From: Sesamum alatum
Lineage: Eukaryota > Streptophyta > Magnoliopsida > Lamiales > Pedaliaceae
Length of the DNA stretch: 64,000 nt
Direction: 5' to 3'
Assembly (NCBI GenBank): GCA_034509735.1
Contig: JACGWO010000012.1
Location: forward strand, 21,667,188 to 21,731,187
Position 1 is the first letter of the stretch. Each line of letters opens with the position of its first letter. Shown piece by piece: positions 32,390 to 48,243 of this stretch. Made by a program: the position numbers and the translations under genes. A model generated the notes under the pieces. It worked only from the letters and a program-made list of their open reading frames with translations. It was not told the origin of the DNA and searched no databases.

Positions 32390-35065
32390 TGATTTCAAAA
32401 CCACCCATCTCATTAGTCGATTCAAAAGTGGAAGTCAACTTGTCTCTTGGGCCATAATTTAATGAACCACGCCTTATTTTAATCCAATTATAATAAGCCC
32501 AATAAATCCTATGAATTAAATCCAATTTAATTCAAGGTCCAAACAAATCCAATAGTCTTTGCAATTAAAAGACCTAATCACATAATTCTCTTTAATTAGT
32601 AAATCATATTTATTAATTAGTGTGAACCCAATACAATATCTTGCCATCCATCCATTGGATTATCTCAGGAATAAATGTCCAGTTATGGAAAAATCTCACT
32701 TTTGGTCCCACTAGATAGGGTCGTTATCACTTTTGGTCCCCCGCTTTACGGGGTCAACACTTTTGGTCCCAAAACCCTAAAATCCTGACATTAATGGTCC
32801 CAAACCGTTAAATTTAACGGAAATAGCACGTGTTGGAGCACGTGCCGTCAGTCAATGACCGTTGACCAGACCCAAAAATGGTCAAATTCCATTTTAGCCC
32901 CCTGTATTTTCTAAAAAATGCTAAAATACCCCTGTATTTTAAAAATAAGCTAACAACACCCATTTTTTTTTCTAAAATAAAAAGCTCCTTTCTGAACTCA
33001 TTTGACTAACGTACCTCTCTTGATATTATAAATCGCCATCCTTTATTTATTTTAGATTTTTTTTGTGAGATCATTTGTATTTTTCTTCCTTCTAAAAATA
33101 TAAATATTTTTTTCTAAAATAAATTTATTTAAATATCAAAATGTCATAAAAGTATATCAAATTTTTCATTTCTTATAACTTAAATTGAAAATGAAATTAG
33201 CATCACATAAAAAATTAATATACTAAAGTTTATCTATATAAATGTAAATATTAATAAATTATAACAATTATATATTATTAACTAATTTGAAGTATTATTT
33301 AAGTTAAAATATTTGAATAATTATTCATATAAGAAATCATATATATTAATCACTGTAATTGAATTTAAATTGTAATTTATTTTTTAATAACCATTATACT
33401 TTATAATGGTAAGTTAATTTTAATATTATTTATAATAAATAATTTAATTTTTTTAAATATATGTAAATTACAAGAATAATTTAAATTAGTTAATAGTATA
33501 TAATTGTTATAATTGATTAATATTTACATTTATATAGATATTTAAATTTGAAAATTAGTATATTAATTTTTTATGTGATGCTAATTTCATTTTTCAATAT
33601 AAATTATAAGAAATAATAAATTTGATATACTTTTATGGTATTTTGATATTTAAATAATTATATTTTGAAAAAAAATAGTTATGTTTTTGGAAGGAAGAAA
33701 AATACAAATGATCTCACAAAAAAAATCTAAAAATAAAATAAATAAAGGATGGTGATTTATAATATCAAGAGAGGTACTTTAGTCAAATGAGTTCAGAAAG
33801 GAGCTTTTTAAAAAAAAAATGGGAGTCTTTAGCTTATTTTTAAAATACAGGGGTGTTTTAGCATTTTTTAGAAAATATAGGGGGCTAAAATAGAATTTGG
33901 CCATTTTTGAGTCTGGTCAACGGCCATTGACTGACGACACGTGCTATTTCCGTTAAATTTAACGGTTTGGGACCATTAATGTCAGAATTTTAGGGTTTTG
34001 GGACCAAAAGTGTTGACCCCGTAAAGCGAGGGACCAAAAGTGATAACGGCCCTATCTAGTGGGACCAAAAGTAAGATTTTGCCATCCAGTTATTTACTAT
34101 CTTCCAAGATTAACTCCAAGTTAATTCCCTCACCTACTCGATGATTTATTTGTGACTCTTTAGGTTCACCTTTAGCTAGACTTGGGCTCGTGTCCAACAC
34201 AAGCGATCACCAAACCTAATTTCGTTGGTCGTTCCCGATTAACCATTAATCAGGAAGCCTGTTACCATGGGTGACCGTCTAGCAATGGTCTATGGCACTA
34301 GAGACTAGGTGAATGTTTGGCATGAACATCTAGGCTCTCCAGTTCCATATGAGTACGGTCCTTCCGTCTATCGTCTCTCGACCTTAGTCTAGGTCATGGA
34401 ATTGGGTGTCGGGTTTCATCCTCGACTAAGCATCTATGCTTAGTACACGAGACCACGTTAGTTTCATTGCTTCGACATAGGAAATCATTTCCTATTCGAC
34501 CAATCACTGTGGCTACAGATTCAAAAGCATGAACGTATCTCTGAGTGCATAGGAGATATCGTTGTCACATACTAACAAGGGGCGATTCCTCTTCTTGAAA
34601 CCCACCGTCCTAGCTACACATTCTGACTGCACTGAACAACACTTTTAATGAACATGTCCATAACACGATCACCTCTCGCCAGATCCAGGATACAACCATT
34701 GTGTGTACATGACTATCATGGTTCCTCAAGTCTAAGGACTACTTCCGTACTATTGGAGTCGGGGAATTCGAGTCATACCAACCTAGCCTCCAAGGCTTCC
34801 ATATCATGATTCCCTGCGAGTCAGGTCAGTTGGTCCGACAAGTCAGATCGTATGGACGTTACGTCTGTGATTGATGAAACGCGGCACTCATCTAATGAAT
34901 ACGACACTTAGTGCAAGTCTCCATAGGACTCTCGATGCCTAGTCTTAAGGTCCTCGACTTGAAACGTTTCAGGCCCAACCCTCATCAGTTGGTTTCATAG
35001 CCGTCATCCAATGCGCGGCCCAACTACATGGGTTGTCTAATTGGTCTGTGGGCATCTGTTGTGAC
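32390..35065 (+). repeat. Dispersed repeat family C, copy 1, split by a palindromic element
   Basis: Collinear with 36366-37625: shared blocks include gaagtcaactt then cttgggccataatttaatg, ttaggttcacc, gtgtccaacacaag, agactaggtgaat, acggtccttcc, gaaacgtttcag, cccaaccctcatcagttgg, and a common end gttgtgacgttaaa or gttatgacgttaaa. Copy 1 is interrupted by the insert 32687-34084. There is no coding capacity. Composition and length suggest an LTR or a non-autonomous LTR element, but no TG...CA ends or duplication were found. Confidence 0.7.
32687..34084. mobile_element. 1.4 kb palindromic Mutator-type element, 9-bp TSD
   Basis: The two halves are near-complete inverted repeats: ggaaaaatctcacttttgg at the left against ggcaaaatcttacttttgg read from the right, continuing through tttaacggaaatagcacgtg and far into AT-rich inner arms that meet near 33385. 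A perfect 9-bp duplication tccagttat lies at 32678-32686 and 34085-34093. No transposase. The arms are about 690 bp, so a transcript could fold into a long hairpin. Confidence 0.88.
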
Positions 35066-35076
35066 GTTAAATTTAT

Positions 35077-35195
35077 GGAAATTAATTTATGGGAATATCT
35101 ATATAAGCATATACATTAATACAACTAATTATTATTAGTGGAAATTAATTTATGGGAATATATATATAAGCATATACATTAATACAACTAATTAT
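35077..35195 (+). repeat. 63-bp tandem duplication
   Basis: Two near-identical direct copies at 35077-35139 and 35140-35195, differing by about one base (atatct versus atatat). They lie just after the end of repeat family C copy 1. Confidence 0.85.
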
Positions 35196-35539
35196 ATCAA
35201 ATAATGTAGGATAAATGTGAGTTTTGCTTTGTTTGGAATATGTTACATGTATGCGTTTAGGTAATCATGTTAAGATGATTGAAAAGGTGAATCCATAAAG
35301 TAAGATTCGGAGAGTAGTTAGGGTAAATCGATACAGTTGGATAGTTGCACACATTAGCTAAACAACAGAAAAAGAATTTTAGGATTTGGTTTTATCTAAA
35401 AGAAGTTATGACATTTTGACTAACTCTTGCCCAGTCTTTCTGAGTCTTTAGGATTCGGTTTCCCAATTGCTTAAGGAGTTGATTTCAGCCAAATTACTTG
35501 GAGTTAATTGAAGATCTTTGAGTATGATGTTGAAGGAAG

Positions 35540-37625
35540 TGGATCCACCCGGGAGCGCAGCAGAAGCGTGAAAACGAATATGTTATAAAACTTTAAACTC
35601 GGTCCAAGTGGTGTTCCTCAGACTCTCCTGGGCGTTCGATGTAAAATATGCAGATTTTACAGCATATCTAAAATCATAATCATGCATATAAGGCTCATGG
35701 ATATAAGAAAGGAACATGTGCAAATGTAAATGAAACTGTTACCTTTGTTGCTTTCTTGATCGGCTACGTGTTTTGTATCTTCTCTAATTTTGTTCACATT
35801 TTGATCTCAAGAAACAGATCCTCTAACGATATCCACACCACACCTGGAGTATGTCTAATCCTCTTGCTACAAAGAATTAAACAAAGGAAGAAAAACGATC
35901 TAAGGAATCGCACTATGAATAAGTGTATTCCTTGATCTTCTCTTGTTCTTCAAATGATTCTAAAATCAAATAAGAACTAGAGAGTGGGAGAAGGAAAGTA
36001 TAAAGAGGCCGAGAGTCTAGCGAGAGCAAGTCTTTTTCTTTTTGTTAAAAAATGAACAATGAGAAACTTATATTGGATGAATTATGTATATACATATTTA
36101 TACATAATTAATGGCATTAATAGCATATGTCTAGATACATCTTAGACATGTCTAGATATATGTCAATCAACCATCAATCAAGTACCTACTCACAAGGTAT
36201 GATCAAATCATACCAAGTGCGCAAACCTTGATTGAGATTGATTTGTTCCTTTCCAAAAGGAACAAGTCCTCTTCCAAAAGAAGCATTGGCCGATTTTATG
36301 CTCTTTCAAAGACCTAAAATCGGCCATGTCTCATTATGGGAAGAGCCCAACTCTTCTCCTTCCAAAAATAGAAGTCAACTTGCCTCTTGGGCCATAATTT
36401 AATGGATTGGGCCTTGTTTTAATCCAATTAGAACAAACCTATTAAATCCAATTTAATTTAAAGCCCAAACAAATTATACTCAAAATCTTTTAGTCCAATT
36501 AAAGACTTATGCCCAAATACTCTCAGTATATAAATTTCATTTATTTAATTAGAGCAAGCCCAATACGATATTGGGTCATCCATACAATGGACTATCCCAC
36601 GCATAAATAATTCAATTATTTATACTCTCCATAATTAATTTAATCCAATTAAATTAATTCCCATCTTCCGGAATTAATTCCAAATTAATTCCACCACCTC
36701 CTCGGTGATTTGTGTGTACTCTTTAGGTTCACCCCCAACTAAACTTGAGCGTGTGTCCAACACAAGCCCGTTAACATGGGTGATCGTTCCTCCCGTTACC
36801 ATGGGGCCGTCTAGCAACGGTCCATGGTACTAAAGACTAGGTGAATATCGGCGTGAACATTTAGGCTCTCGAGTTACATATAAATACGGTCCTTCCATCT
36901 ACCGTCTCCGGCCTTAGTCTAGGACATAGAATTTGGTATCGATTTTCATCCTGGATTAGGCATCTATGCTTAGTACTCGAGACCGCATTGCTTCATTACT
37001 TCGACATAGGAAACCATTTCCTATTCGACCAATCATTGTGGTCACAAATTTAGAAAGCATGAACGCGTCTCCGAGTGCATAGGAGATACCACCGTCATAT
37101 ACTGACAGAGGACGTATTCTCTTCTTGAAACCCATCGTCCTTGCTACACATTCTGACTGCACTGGACAAGCTTATAATGAATATATCTGTGACATGATCA
37201 CCTCTCGCCAGATCCAAGATATAGCCATTGTGTGCACGTGACTGTCATGGTTCCTCAAGTCTGAGGACTTCCCATACTATTGGAGACGGGGAATTCGAGT
37301 CATACCGATCAAGCCTCCAATGCTTCCATATGATAATTCCCCGTGAGTCAGTTAAGTCGGCTCGACTTCCAGTCGACCAACCAACTAAGATCGTATTGAT
37401 GTCCCACGTGTGTCACTGATGAAACGCGGCACTCATCCAATGAATATGATTCTTAGTGCAAGTCCCCATAGGACTCTCTATGCCCAGTCTCGAGGTCCTC
37501 GACTTGAAACGTTTCAGACCCAACCCTCATCAGTTGGTTTCACAGCTGTCATCCAATGCGCAGCCCAACTGCGTAGGTTGTCCAATTGGTCTATGGGAAT
37601 CTGTTATGACGTTAAAGTACCATTT
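35540..37625 (+). repeat. Dispersed repeat family C, copy 2
   Basis: A head block cccgggagcgcagcagaagc at about 35548 is followed by AT-rich sequence, then by the section collinear with copy 1 (36366-37625). A reverse-complement fragment of head and tail blocks lies at 13.6-14.2 kb, so the family has at least three members in this window. Open frames within 36956-37664 are in non-conserved frames and are not genes. Confidence 0.68.
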
Positions 37626-37820
37626 AACGTAATGGATAAGCGCAAAAAATACATGTGCCAATGATGAACACTTACCATATTCATCAAGACAATATTTCTT
37701 TTAATAAAGATTGTTCTATAGTTCCCAAAACTCGGGAATCACCTCAGGACCTGCTTAAGGCTTCAACCCCCACCCCCTACCCCCACTGGGGCGGCTTCCG
37801 ATTCTATTGGACCCGGCCGC

Positions 37821-38016
37821 ATTATCATTCCTAGTTCAGGACCAAACAGTCCTAGACCACTGGGTTGATCGATCCCAAATATTGAGATTTGGGACTAGTC
37901 TAGTACCAATTCGATTGCATTATCATTCATAGTTCAGGACCAAACAGTCCTAGACCACTGGGTTGATCGATCCCAAATATTGAAATTTGGGACTAATCTA
38001 GTACCAATTCGATTTC
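37821..38016 (+). repeat. 98-bp tandem duplication
   Basis: Two direct copies, 37821-37918 and 37919-38016, start attatcattc and share ccaaacagtcctagaccact and ttgatcgatcccaaatattg. Only a few differences, so the duplication is recent. It lies about 400 bp beyond the 3' end of the glycerol kinase gene. Confidence 0.88.
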
Positions 38017-38416
38017 AACTGGGCTTGAGCGGACGGGTCCACTTTTTTATTGGGCCAATCTAACGAGCAAGATTGACGCTAAAGTAATCCGACTCTAAAT
38101 GCAAATGTCATGGTTCTAGTCCATGACATTTGGATATTTGTTTTATTTATGTGAATTTATTTCTTATTATTCATTGTAATTGTTAGTTGCTCGTGGATGT
38201 AACTATAAATGAATGTACTAAATTTCATTAATGTAATAGTACATAATTTATAAACAGAATATTAAGAAAAAATGAAAGTTCACAACAGTAGAAAACTACA
38301 ACAGCTTCACAAATTCACAGAGAGTTTTATTCCAATTCATTTGGGAAAAAAAAAAAAAAAAAACAAAGGAAAGACTGTAAAAATTGAAAGCGGATTGCAG
38401 CATTCAAAGACTTAAT

Positions 38417-41875
<3,459 letters not shown>

Positions 41876-42495
41876 ACTTTTTAGTGTAAAAAGTGTTTAT
41901 TTGGTGGCAACTCGAGAACAGTCTCGTCTTCAAGGTACACTTGTTGAGCCTTCTGTGGTAGTGCATGAAGAAGGATGGAATTTCTTATGGAAATTGAATC
42001 TTCCTGGTAAAATAAAACATTTTGGCTAGAGATTGTGTAGAGGTGTTTTGCCAGTTCTCTTGAATTTGCATCGACGATATTTGAAAGTTGATTTACGGTG
42101 TCCCGTTTGTGGTTATGATCAGGAGGATGAAGAGCACGTCTTTTTGAGGTGTGAATTTGCTAGATAGTGCCGGGCATTAATTGATGTTCCATGGGTTGTT
42201 TCTTCTGTTTGGCCGGGTTCAACGGAAGATTGGCTACGACATTTAACGTTGAAATGTACTCCTCAGCAATTTTTACTGACAATATCTCTTATTCGGGGAA
42301 TTTGGGGTCACAGGAATAAATTGGTGTTTGAGGGGCATGTTTCTTCTCCTATGGTGAGAGTGTTGTTCATCAAAGGTTATTTGAGCAACTTTCATATTGC
42401 CTGTTTGATTCACAAAGCTCAGGGATTGTAATCTGGCTTGGGATGTTGTTCTGGTTTCTTATATGAAAATTTTCTATTTCCTGTCAAATAAAAAA
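41876..42495 (+). pseudogene. LINE 3' fragment (zf-RVT domain)
   Basis: Broken plus-strand frames read SVKSVYLVATREQ, EEGWNFLWKLNLPGKIKHF, then RGVLPVLLNLHRRYLKVDLRCPVC...DEEHVFLRCEFAR, and LIRGIWGHRNKLVFEG. This is the zinc-binding domain at the C-terminus of plant LINE ORF2 proteins. Stops interrupt it (for example TAG at about 42028). It ends near an A-rich stretch at 42484-42496. Both RT and endonuclease are missing, as expected for a 5'-truncated LINE insertion. Confidence 0.8.
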
Positions 42496-42904
42496 AGATT
42501 CTCCCTAACAAGTATACTTGTATAATAACTATGTTATTGATAATTAATTAATATAACTTATTGATCAATAAATATAAATTGTTAATTGATTTGTTGATGG
42601 GATTCAACTGAAAATACAAAAACGCATAGGGCGTTTGATTTTATTTTCAATTTTATACTATTTGTCTATTTCAAATTTTGAAAGCTTATTTGTTTAGTCA
42701 AATCACGTTGAAAAAAGGGTTCATTTGCAATGAAAATTTATAACCTAGCCGACTGAAAACACATTTTTCAAACTACCATTCTGGACCTCATCATTGCCTA
42801 GTAAAAGAGGACATGACATGACGTGTTGTCATGTCATGTTGACTTTTTAAAAAATAAAAATAATATTATACTATATATTCAAAATACAATATCTACAAAA
42901 CATA
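42496..42904. other. AT-rich spacer
   Basis: No gene or recognised element. It includes a short cgtgttgtcatgtcatgttg stretch with no clear meaning. Confidence 0.35.
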
Positions 42905-43876
42905 GGGCAATTCTTATTTTCATCTCTGTGTTTTTAAACCAATTGCAAAGTCATTCTACACTTTTTATTTTTGCAATGTCATCCCTCCGATGGCTTTTCA
43001 GCCACATTTTACTTCAAATTTAGGGCATTTAAGTACTTTCACCTCATTAATAATTATCAATTTATACAACAAAAAATCAGGGCCTTTGATTATTAACATG
43101 TAATCTCAATCGTTAAATGGACAAAAGGAATCACAGTGGGGAAGGGGCAGAACGCTGTAAAAAGTAAATCCCTAACAAAGTTTCACCCCCAAAAAATTCC
43201 CCTCAACTAGCCTACTGATTTTGCTTAAAATCTTAAAAAATTCTTGACGAAATTACTTATATTGTCTACTTTTATTACCTGCGGTGTAGATTCCACCATT
43301 TAATCGGCGTAAAAATTAATTTTTGGGATTTTTTGGAGACGAGGAATGTGAAGGTAAGTTGAGAAGTTTTGAACAGAATCTCCTCCACCTCCTTTTATGG
43401 TATGATTTTAGTGGGTTTATAAGTAGCGAGGTTAGTAAAGTTATATATTTCATTCTTTTTTTAAAAAATATGAATGTGGGTTTGATGTTTTTTTTTTTTT
43501 TTTTTACTTTTTGCTACAAAGAATATTATTCAAGATTGTAACTATTGTTTCATGTTGGAATTCAACAGTGATGAGAGCTGAAAGAGATAAGAGTACTTGG
43601 TTAAATACTTTAACAAGCATACACAAGAATAGTTTCGACATTGTTTTTACAAAGGGATGGATCATATTGAAATTGATTTAAAAAGTGAGGGACCAATTCG
43701 ATTTATTGTTTGTGTACTAATTATATGAAGGACATTTTAGTACAAATTTGGGATGCCTTTTGACTGAAAAATGTGGCCTGAAAGTCATCGGAGGGGATAA
43801 CATTGCAACAATTAAAAATGTGTAGGATGACTTTGCAATTATTTTAGAAACACGGGAATGAAAATGGAAATTACCC
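42905..43876. mobile_element. Large inverted-repeat element with non-matching interior
   Basis: Long imperfect terminal inverted repeats of about 170 bp. The left end starts gggcaattcttattttcatc and the reversed right end gggtaatttccattttcatt; both continue gcaaagtcat, tacac, gcaatg, atccc and tccgatg. The interior (about 43080-43680) does not match between arms and is less repetitive, so it may be captured DNA. No transposase or recognisable protein was seen. No clear target-site duplication. Confidence 0.65.
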
Positions 43877-45540
43877 AAAAAAATGCATATATAACAAATC
43901 AAATTTAAACAAATTCTCATTTTTCACGTTATAACCTAGGTTTGAAAATATACAATCCAAACATATTTTCATTTCTTGCCCAAAAATCAATAAAATATTT
44001 TCTTCTCATTAGAAATACTGGAAATTAGAAACTTTTAAAAATTTTAGTTTTTTTTAAAAAATTATTTTATTTATGTTAATTAAACCTTAATTAAAATTTT
44101 AATTTTTTTAAATTTGGGGGCGATGGTGACACCATCACCCAGCATAGAGTTCGGGTGGCGGCATTGTCGCCAGATCTAATCTAGGTGACTCGACGCTGCC
44201 CTTTGTGGAGGCGGCATCACCGTCGCCTCCCACTCCGTGTGGCGGTGGCCGTGTGTGTGGGGTAGATTTGTTTTTATTAAATTTATATGAAAAAATAATA
44301 AGTTACTTTTTATAATTTATAATTTGCATGTAATATAAATTTATAAATTTGTTAAATCTAGACCTTCAATTTTTTAAGATCAACGGTTAAGATGAATTAC
44401 TTAGATCCTATTGCTTTTATTCATTAAAAAAGATTCAATAGTTATTAAAATAAGAAATAATATAAAATAAGTAAGGACATAACGATCGTTTTATAAAAAA
44501 ATTAATGGCGTTAGTTATATTTAGCAGAGAGGGGCAATTGCTATATTTAAGAAAATAAAATGGTGTGTTTAGCCTATTTTTAAAATATAGGAAGGTTTTT
44601 AGTTAAATTTTTAAAACATATATTCGGCCGAAAAATAGAAATAAAACTAAACGGGCCAATAATTTTCATTTAGTCAGATTACATCATTGCTACCCAAAAT
44701 TAATTACTAAATTAAATTAATGAAATTATCCATCTTATATTTAGAAAAATCACTAAAGTATGGATATGATCAACTTCTTCGGCTATAATTACTATAATAA
44801 TAAATATCCAATGATGCCACTTTTAACGAGACCACGAGAGGCCCGTGATTCCCAATTTTGAAAAGCTTTGTGGTCAAAAGTACCAAAAATTTTCGTGAGG
44901 TCTTGTTTCGGCACATCTTCGAGATGGACTGAAAATATAGGAAATGCTTTTAATTTTAAAATTAAAAATAATCTTATCATTCAAGTTTAAACGGGTGCAC
45001 AATATTTGTGAGCGCTACATGTAGTCTAAGTCATATTAAGTAGGAGTCGACGGACGAGGATTTCTATACAGATCGTTTTTTCATGTCTTTGATTATGTAT
45101 ATTAGCTGTTGTGGCACATCATTTCTATGTACATATAATAAATAATCTTTTACGCTTTAAAAACGTACCCTTATCTCATAGTTGGATTTTTACTTTTTCA
45201 TTTTTTATTTTGAAGAAATGGAGTGTTCTTATATAACTATGTGATTGAACTTGCTTTAAGGAAAAGGAAAGCACATTAAAAATTGAAAATTGACTAATTA
45301 TATTTGTTAAATATTTTTTAATAGTTAAACATATATGTTTGGTATCTCAATGCAATATTTTATTTATTTATTTTTTCTATATTATCCATACTCACATGAT
45401 TGCAGCAAAAATATTAAATGTTCAACATTCATCATCAGGGTCCAATTGCAATTGGTCCATTACTAATTGCATTTGGCCCATCCAATTTTGCAATTTGGTC
45501 TAAACTTCTTGGGGTGGTTGTCAACTATTTTGCCCTATTT
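43877..45540. other. AT-rich interval with a GC-rich block
   Basis: Gene-free. A GC-rich block of about 150 bp at 44115-44265 (gtgacaccatcaccc, ggcggcatcaccgtcgcc) contrasts with its surroundings but has no credible frame. Wording at 44520-44610 resembles arms of the 32.7-34.1 kb palindrome, so a related decayed element may lie here. Confidence 0.4.
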
Positions 45541-45780
45541 TTGTTTTTTCCAAAGTAAAATTTTACAGTTACTTATAGGTCTCAATTATTATTGTTAATA
45601 ATTGCAAAGATCAATGTATTAATTATGAATATTAGATAATAATTTATAACTAATTAATGACTATTATTAAATAGGACAAATCACTACAGACAGACGTCCA
45701 CATATTGGTGAGATTTAAACGCATGACCTTATAGTCACGAGGCTTCAATTTCTGCACGACCCGATAGGTCAAAGTGGTTT
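45541..45780 (-). mobile_element. Possible degenerate SINE, minus strand
   Basis: On the minus strand a tRNA-like head near 45780 (gacctatcgggtcgtgcag), a B-box-like gcgtttaaatctc near 45710 and a possible A-tail (ttgttttttcc on plus) at 45541 suggest a tRNA-derived SINE. The body does not clearly match the other copies, and no target-site duplication was seen. Confidence 0.4.
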
Positions 45781-45813
45781 ACAAGTTGTTTTAACACTTT
45801 CAAAATTTAATAT

Positions 45814-46240
45814 AGGGTGTGTTACAATGACCTCCCTTGAGGTTTAGCATAATTATAAATATCTCTCATTATTTCAAAAATTACAAATACCCCTCTGAGG
45901 TTTGTAATCTTTTACCAAAAGATTTATATTTTTTTACCAAAGGCCTGAAATAGTTCATTTTGCCCTCGATTTTTTTTTAAATTGTAAAAAAATCAACCGA
46001 GATAAATTACATTATTGCTTCCTCTGTGTAAAAACATAAAAAAATCCCTCCCTGCGCATTTTTGTCTAAATTTTTTTTTAAAAATAATTCAATTTGCATA
46101 AAGGCACTTTGATCAGTTCACCCATAAAAATAAATGAAAATGGGTTATATATTAGATGGTTACAAACTTTAGGGAATATTTGTAATTTTTAAAACAATGA
46201 GGGAGTATCCATAATTTATAAGAGATCATTATAATTCACC
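45814..46240. mobile_element. MITE family A copy 3, 9-bp TSD
   Basis: About 427 bp with the family blocks in inverted order relative to the other copies. A perfect 9-bp duplication atttaatat lies at 45805-45813 and 46241-46249. Non-coding. Confidence 0.87.
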
Positions 46241-46531
46241 ATTTAATATGTACAAAGTAAAAAAACTAAGGTCTAGTAGTTGTTATGTCATAACAAATAT
46301 TAAATGGTATTTTTAAATTTGAATAAAACGAATATTCGCATATTGGAATTTGATTTTTTTTTTATTTGGCTTGGAATTTGAATAATAATTAAGTATAAAT
46401 ATGGACACAACCTAAAATGGCCCCATTATCATAGCCCGGTCTCATTAGCATAATTGGGCGCAAAATGGGAGTGAGTGTTAGGCTAACTGGTAGCCGTGGA
46501 AAATAAAAAATAAAAAGATAAAAAATTAGAG

Positions 46532-46612
46532 GGGTGTGATCGTAGTACTAATGCATCAAATCTCATCAGAATTTCAAAGTTAAGCATACTTGGATGAGAA
46601 TAGTACTAGGAC
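46532..46612 (+). pseudogene. Truncated 5S rRNA-like sequence
   Basis: It follows plant 5S rRNA from its 5' end: gggtgtgatcgtagtactaa, then tgca, ctcatcaga, aaagttaagcatacttgg, gagaatagtactagga. About 80 of the usual 120 nt are present and the 3' third is replaced by unrelated sequence. Many substitutions (for example tttcaaag for the usual ctccgcag), so it is not a working 5S gene. The internal A-box/C-box area is degenerate. It may be a retroposed copy or a 5S-derived SINE head. Confidence 0.72.
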
Positions 46613-47570
46613 CAGGCAAATAAGACACATGTATCAAAAAATTGAAAAGGCTTCTTCTTGTATTAAATTTTGTCACTTGCTTTGATAAAACTTTTACCTA
46701 GTGACAGACTATATTGCTTTAATAAATATATATATATATATATATATGAACTGCTATATATTATTTATAGGAAAAATGCAAGTAGTCCCTTATGATATTG
46801 CAAATGAATAAATTACCCCCTATAAAAAATAAAATATCAATTTACGTTCTTGTATTTTTTAAAATGAATCAATTTACCTCCCCGTAATTTTTAAAATTTA
46901 TAATATAAATTTTATAGAGGTTGTATGTATAAATAAATTATGATAAAAGATGCAACGTCAGTTCACAATAAAAAGATGAGCTTCAATGATATTAAATCAT
47001 GAAAAAGTCATCCTTAATGAAATGGCCAATTGAAGGCAACGTGGTAGCTCAAATATGGTAAGAAAGATGTGTAATTATGATAAGATTATATTAGGTTGTA
47101 ATATTGAAGCTATCTTCATCACTTAATTGAATAATAAAATAATTATATTTATACCTCTATATCTATAATCTTCACACAAATTATTCATGTCTTTTGATAA
47201 ATTACGTATACATTCCTCAAATTTGTCCTACATCACTATACAAACTACACGTGTTATTTAATTATCAGATATGATTTTTATAATTATACAAATATATGAA
47301 TAATTTATAAAACAGTCCATAAATTATGGAGTATAAACGTAATTATCTCTTTGAAAGAGTCGTATAATTGGAAGGCTTAATTTGAGATGAGGTGATAGTT
47401 GATAGGACTTTTGCAATTATTTAAATGGAGTTGATTAAGAGGGGGTGTTGAGGCATCGCCATCAAATATTGGTAAAATTCCAATCTATGGCCAAGTACCT
47501 AACACCTGGAATTTTTTTTTTATTGTGTTTGATTTTGGTTTTGGGCTATCTTTAAAATAAAAACAAAAAA
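46613..47570. other. AT-rich interval with a MITE fragment
   Basis: (AT)n at 46726-46747, then at about 46770-46900 a partial copy of the 2415-2672 type MITE (aaaatgaatcaatttacc). No gene seen. Confidence 0.45.
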
Positions 47571-47949
47571 GGTAAATTTTAAATATTCCTTTGTTGTTTA
47601 AAAAATTACAAATACCCTCCGAGATTTGTAACCGTCTAACAAATAACCCATTTTCATTAATTTTTATGGGTGAACTGACTAAAATGCCCTTATGCACTGA
47701 ATTATTTTTATTTAATTTTTAAAATTATTTTGGATTACAATGTACAAAGAGATGTTTCTTAAGTTTTTTACACAAAGGAGCAATAATGCAATTTGCCTTG
47801 GCCGATTTTTCTACAATTTTAATAAAAAATTCAAAGGCAAAATGGTCAATTTCAGGCCTTTTGGTTAAAAATTACAAACTAATTTTTCAAACAACGAGGG
47901 GGTATTTGTAATTATGCCAAACTTAAGGGAAGGTAGATGCAATTTACCC
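47571..47949. mobile_element. MITE family A copy 4, 5' end rearranged
   Basis: Same family blocks (gtaaccgtctaacaaataac, gcccttatgcactgaattat, gatttttctacaattt, ggtcaatttcaggcctttt). The left end lacks part of the terminal region seen in other copies and the right arm lacks a block. It is flanked by A-rich runs, so no duplication can be judged. Confidence 0.72.
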
Positions 47950-48243
47950 AAAAAAAAAAAACAAAATATTACGTGTGTTTGGATGTCTATTTTTCTATCA
48001 TTAAAAAAAATCATTTTTCAAATTTGTATGTTTAGAAAAATTTAATGATTGTTATTTCATATCTGGAAAATGAAAACGCTTGATCGAAACAAGCGGTCGA
48101 GATTTGTTCTGTTCCTTTTTTTTTAATAAGGTAAATTTCATTGAAACGGAAAATAAAATTTTAGTGCAACAAGATTGCTCAATCAATCGCCTAACATAGT
48201 ACAACAAATGTCGCAAAAACCAGCCATTCATATAGCGATATCT

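Noticed and set aside
35077..35195. CRISPR-like short repeats
   Set aside because: Only two direct copies with no spacers; simple tandem duplication in a plant genome.
36956..37664. Three open frames of 60-84 codons in the long repeat
   Set aside because: The same region in the other repeat copy does not keep these frames.
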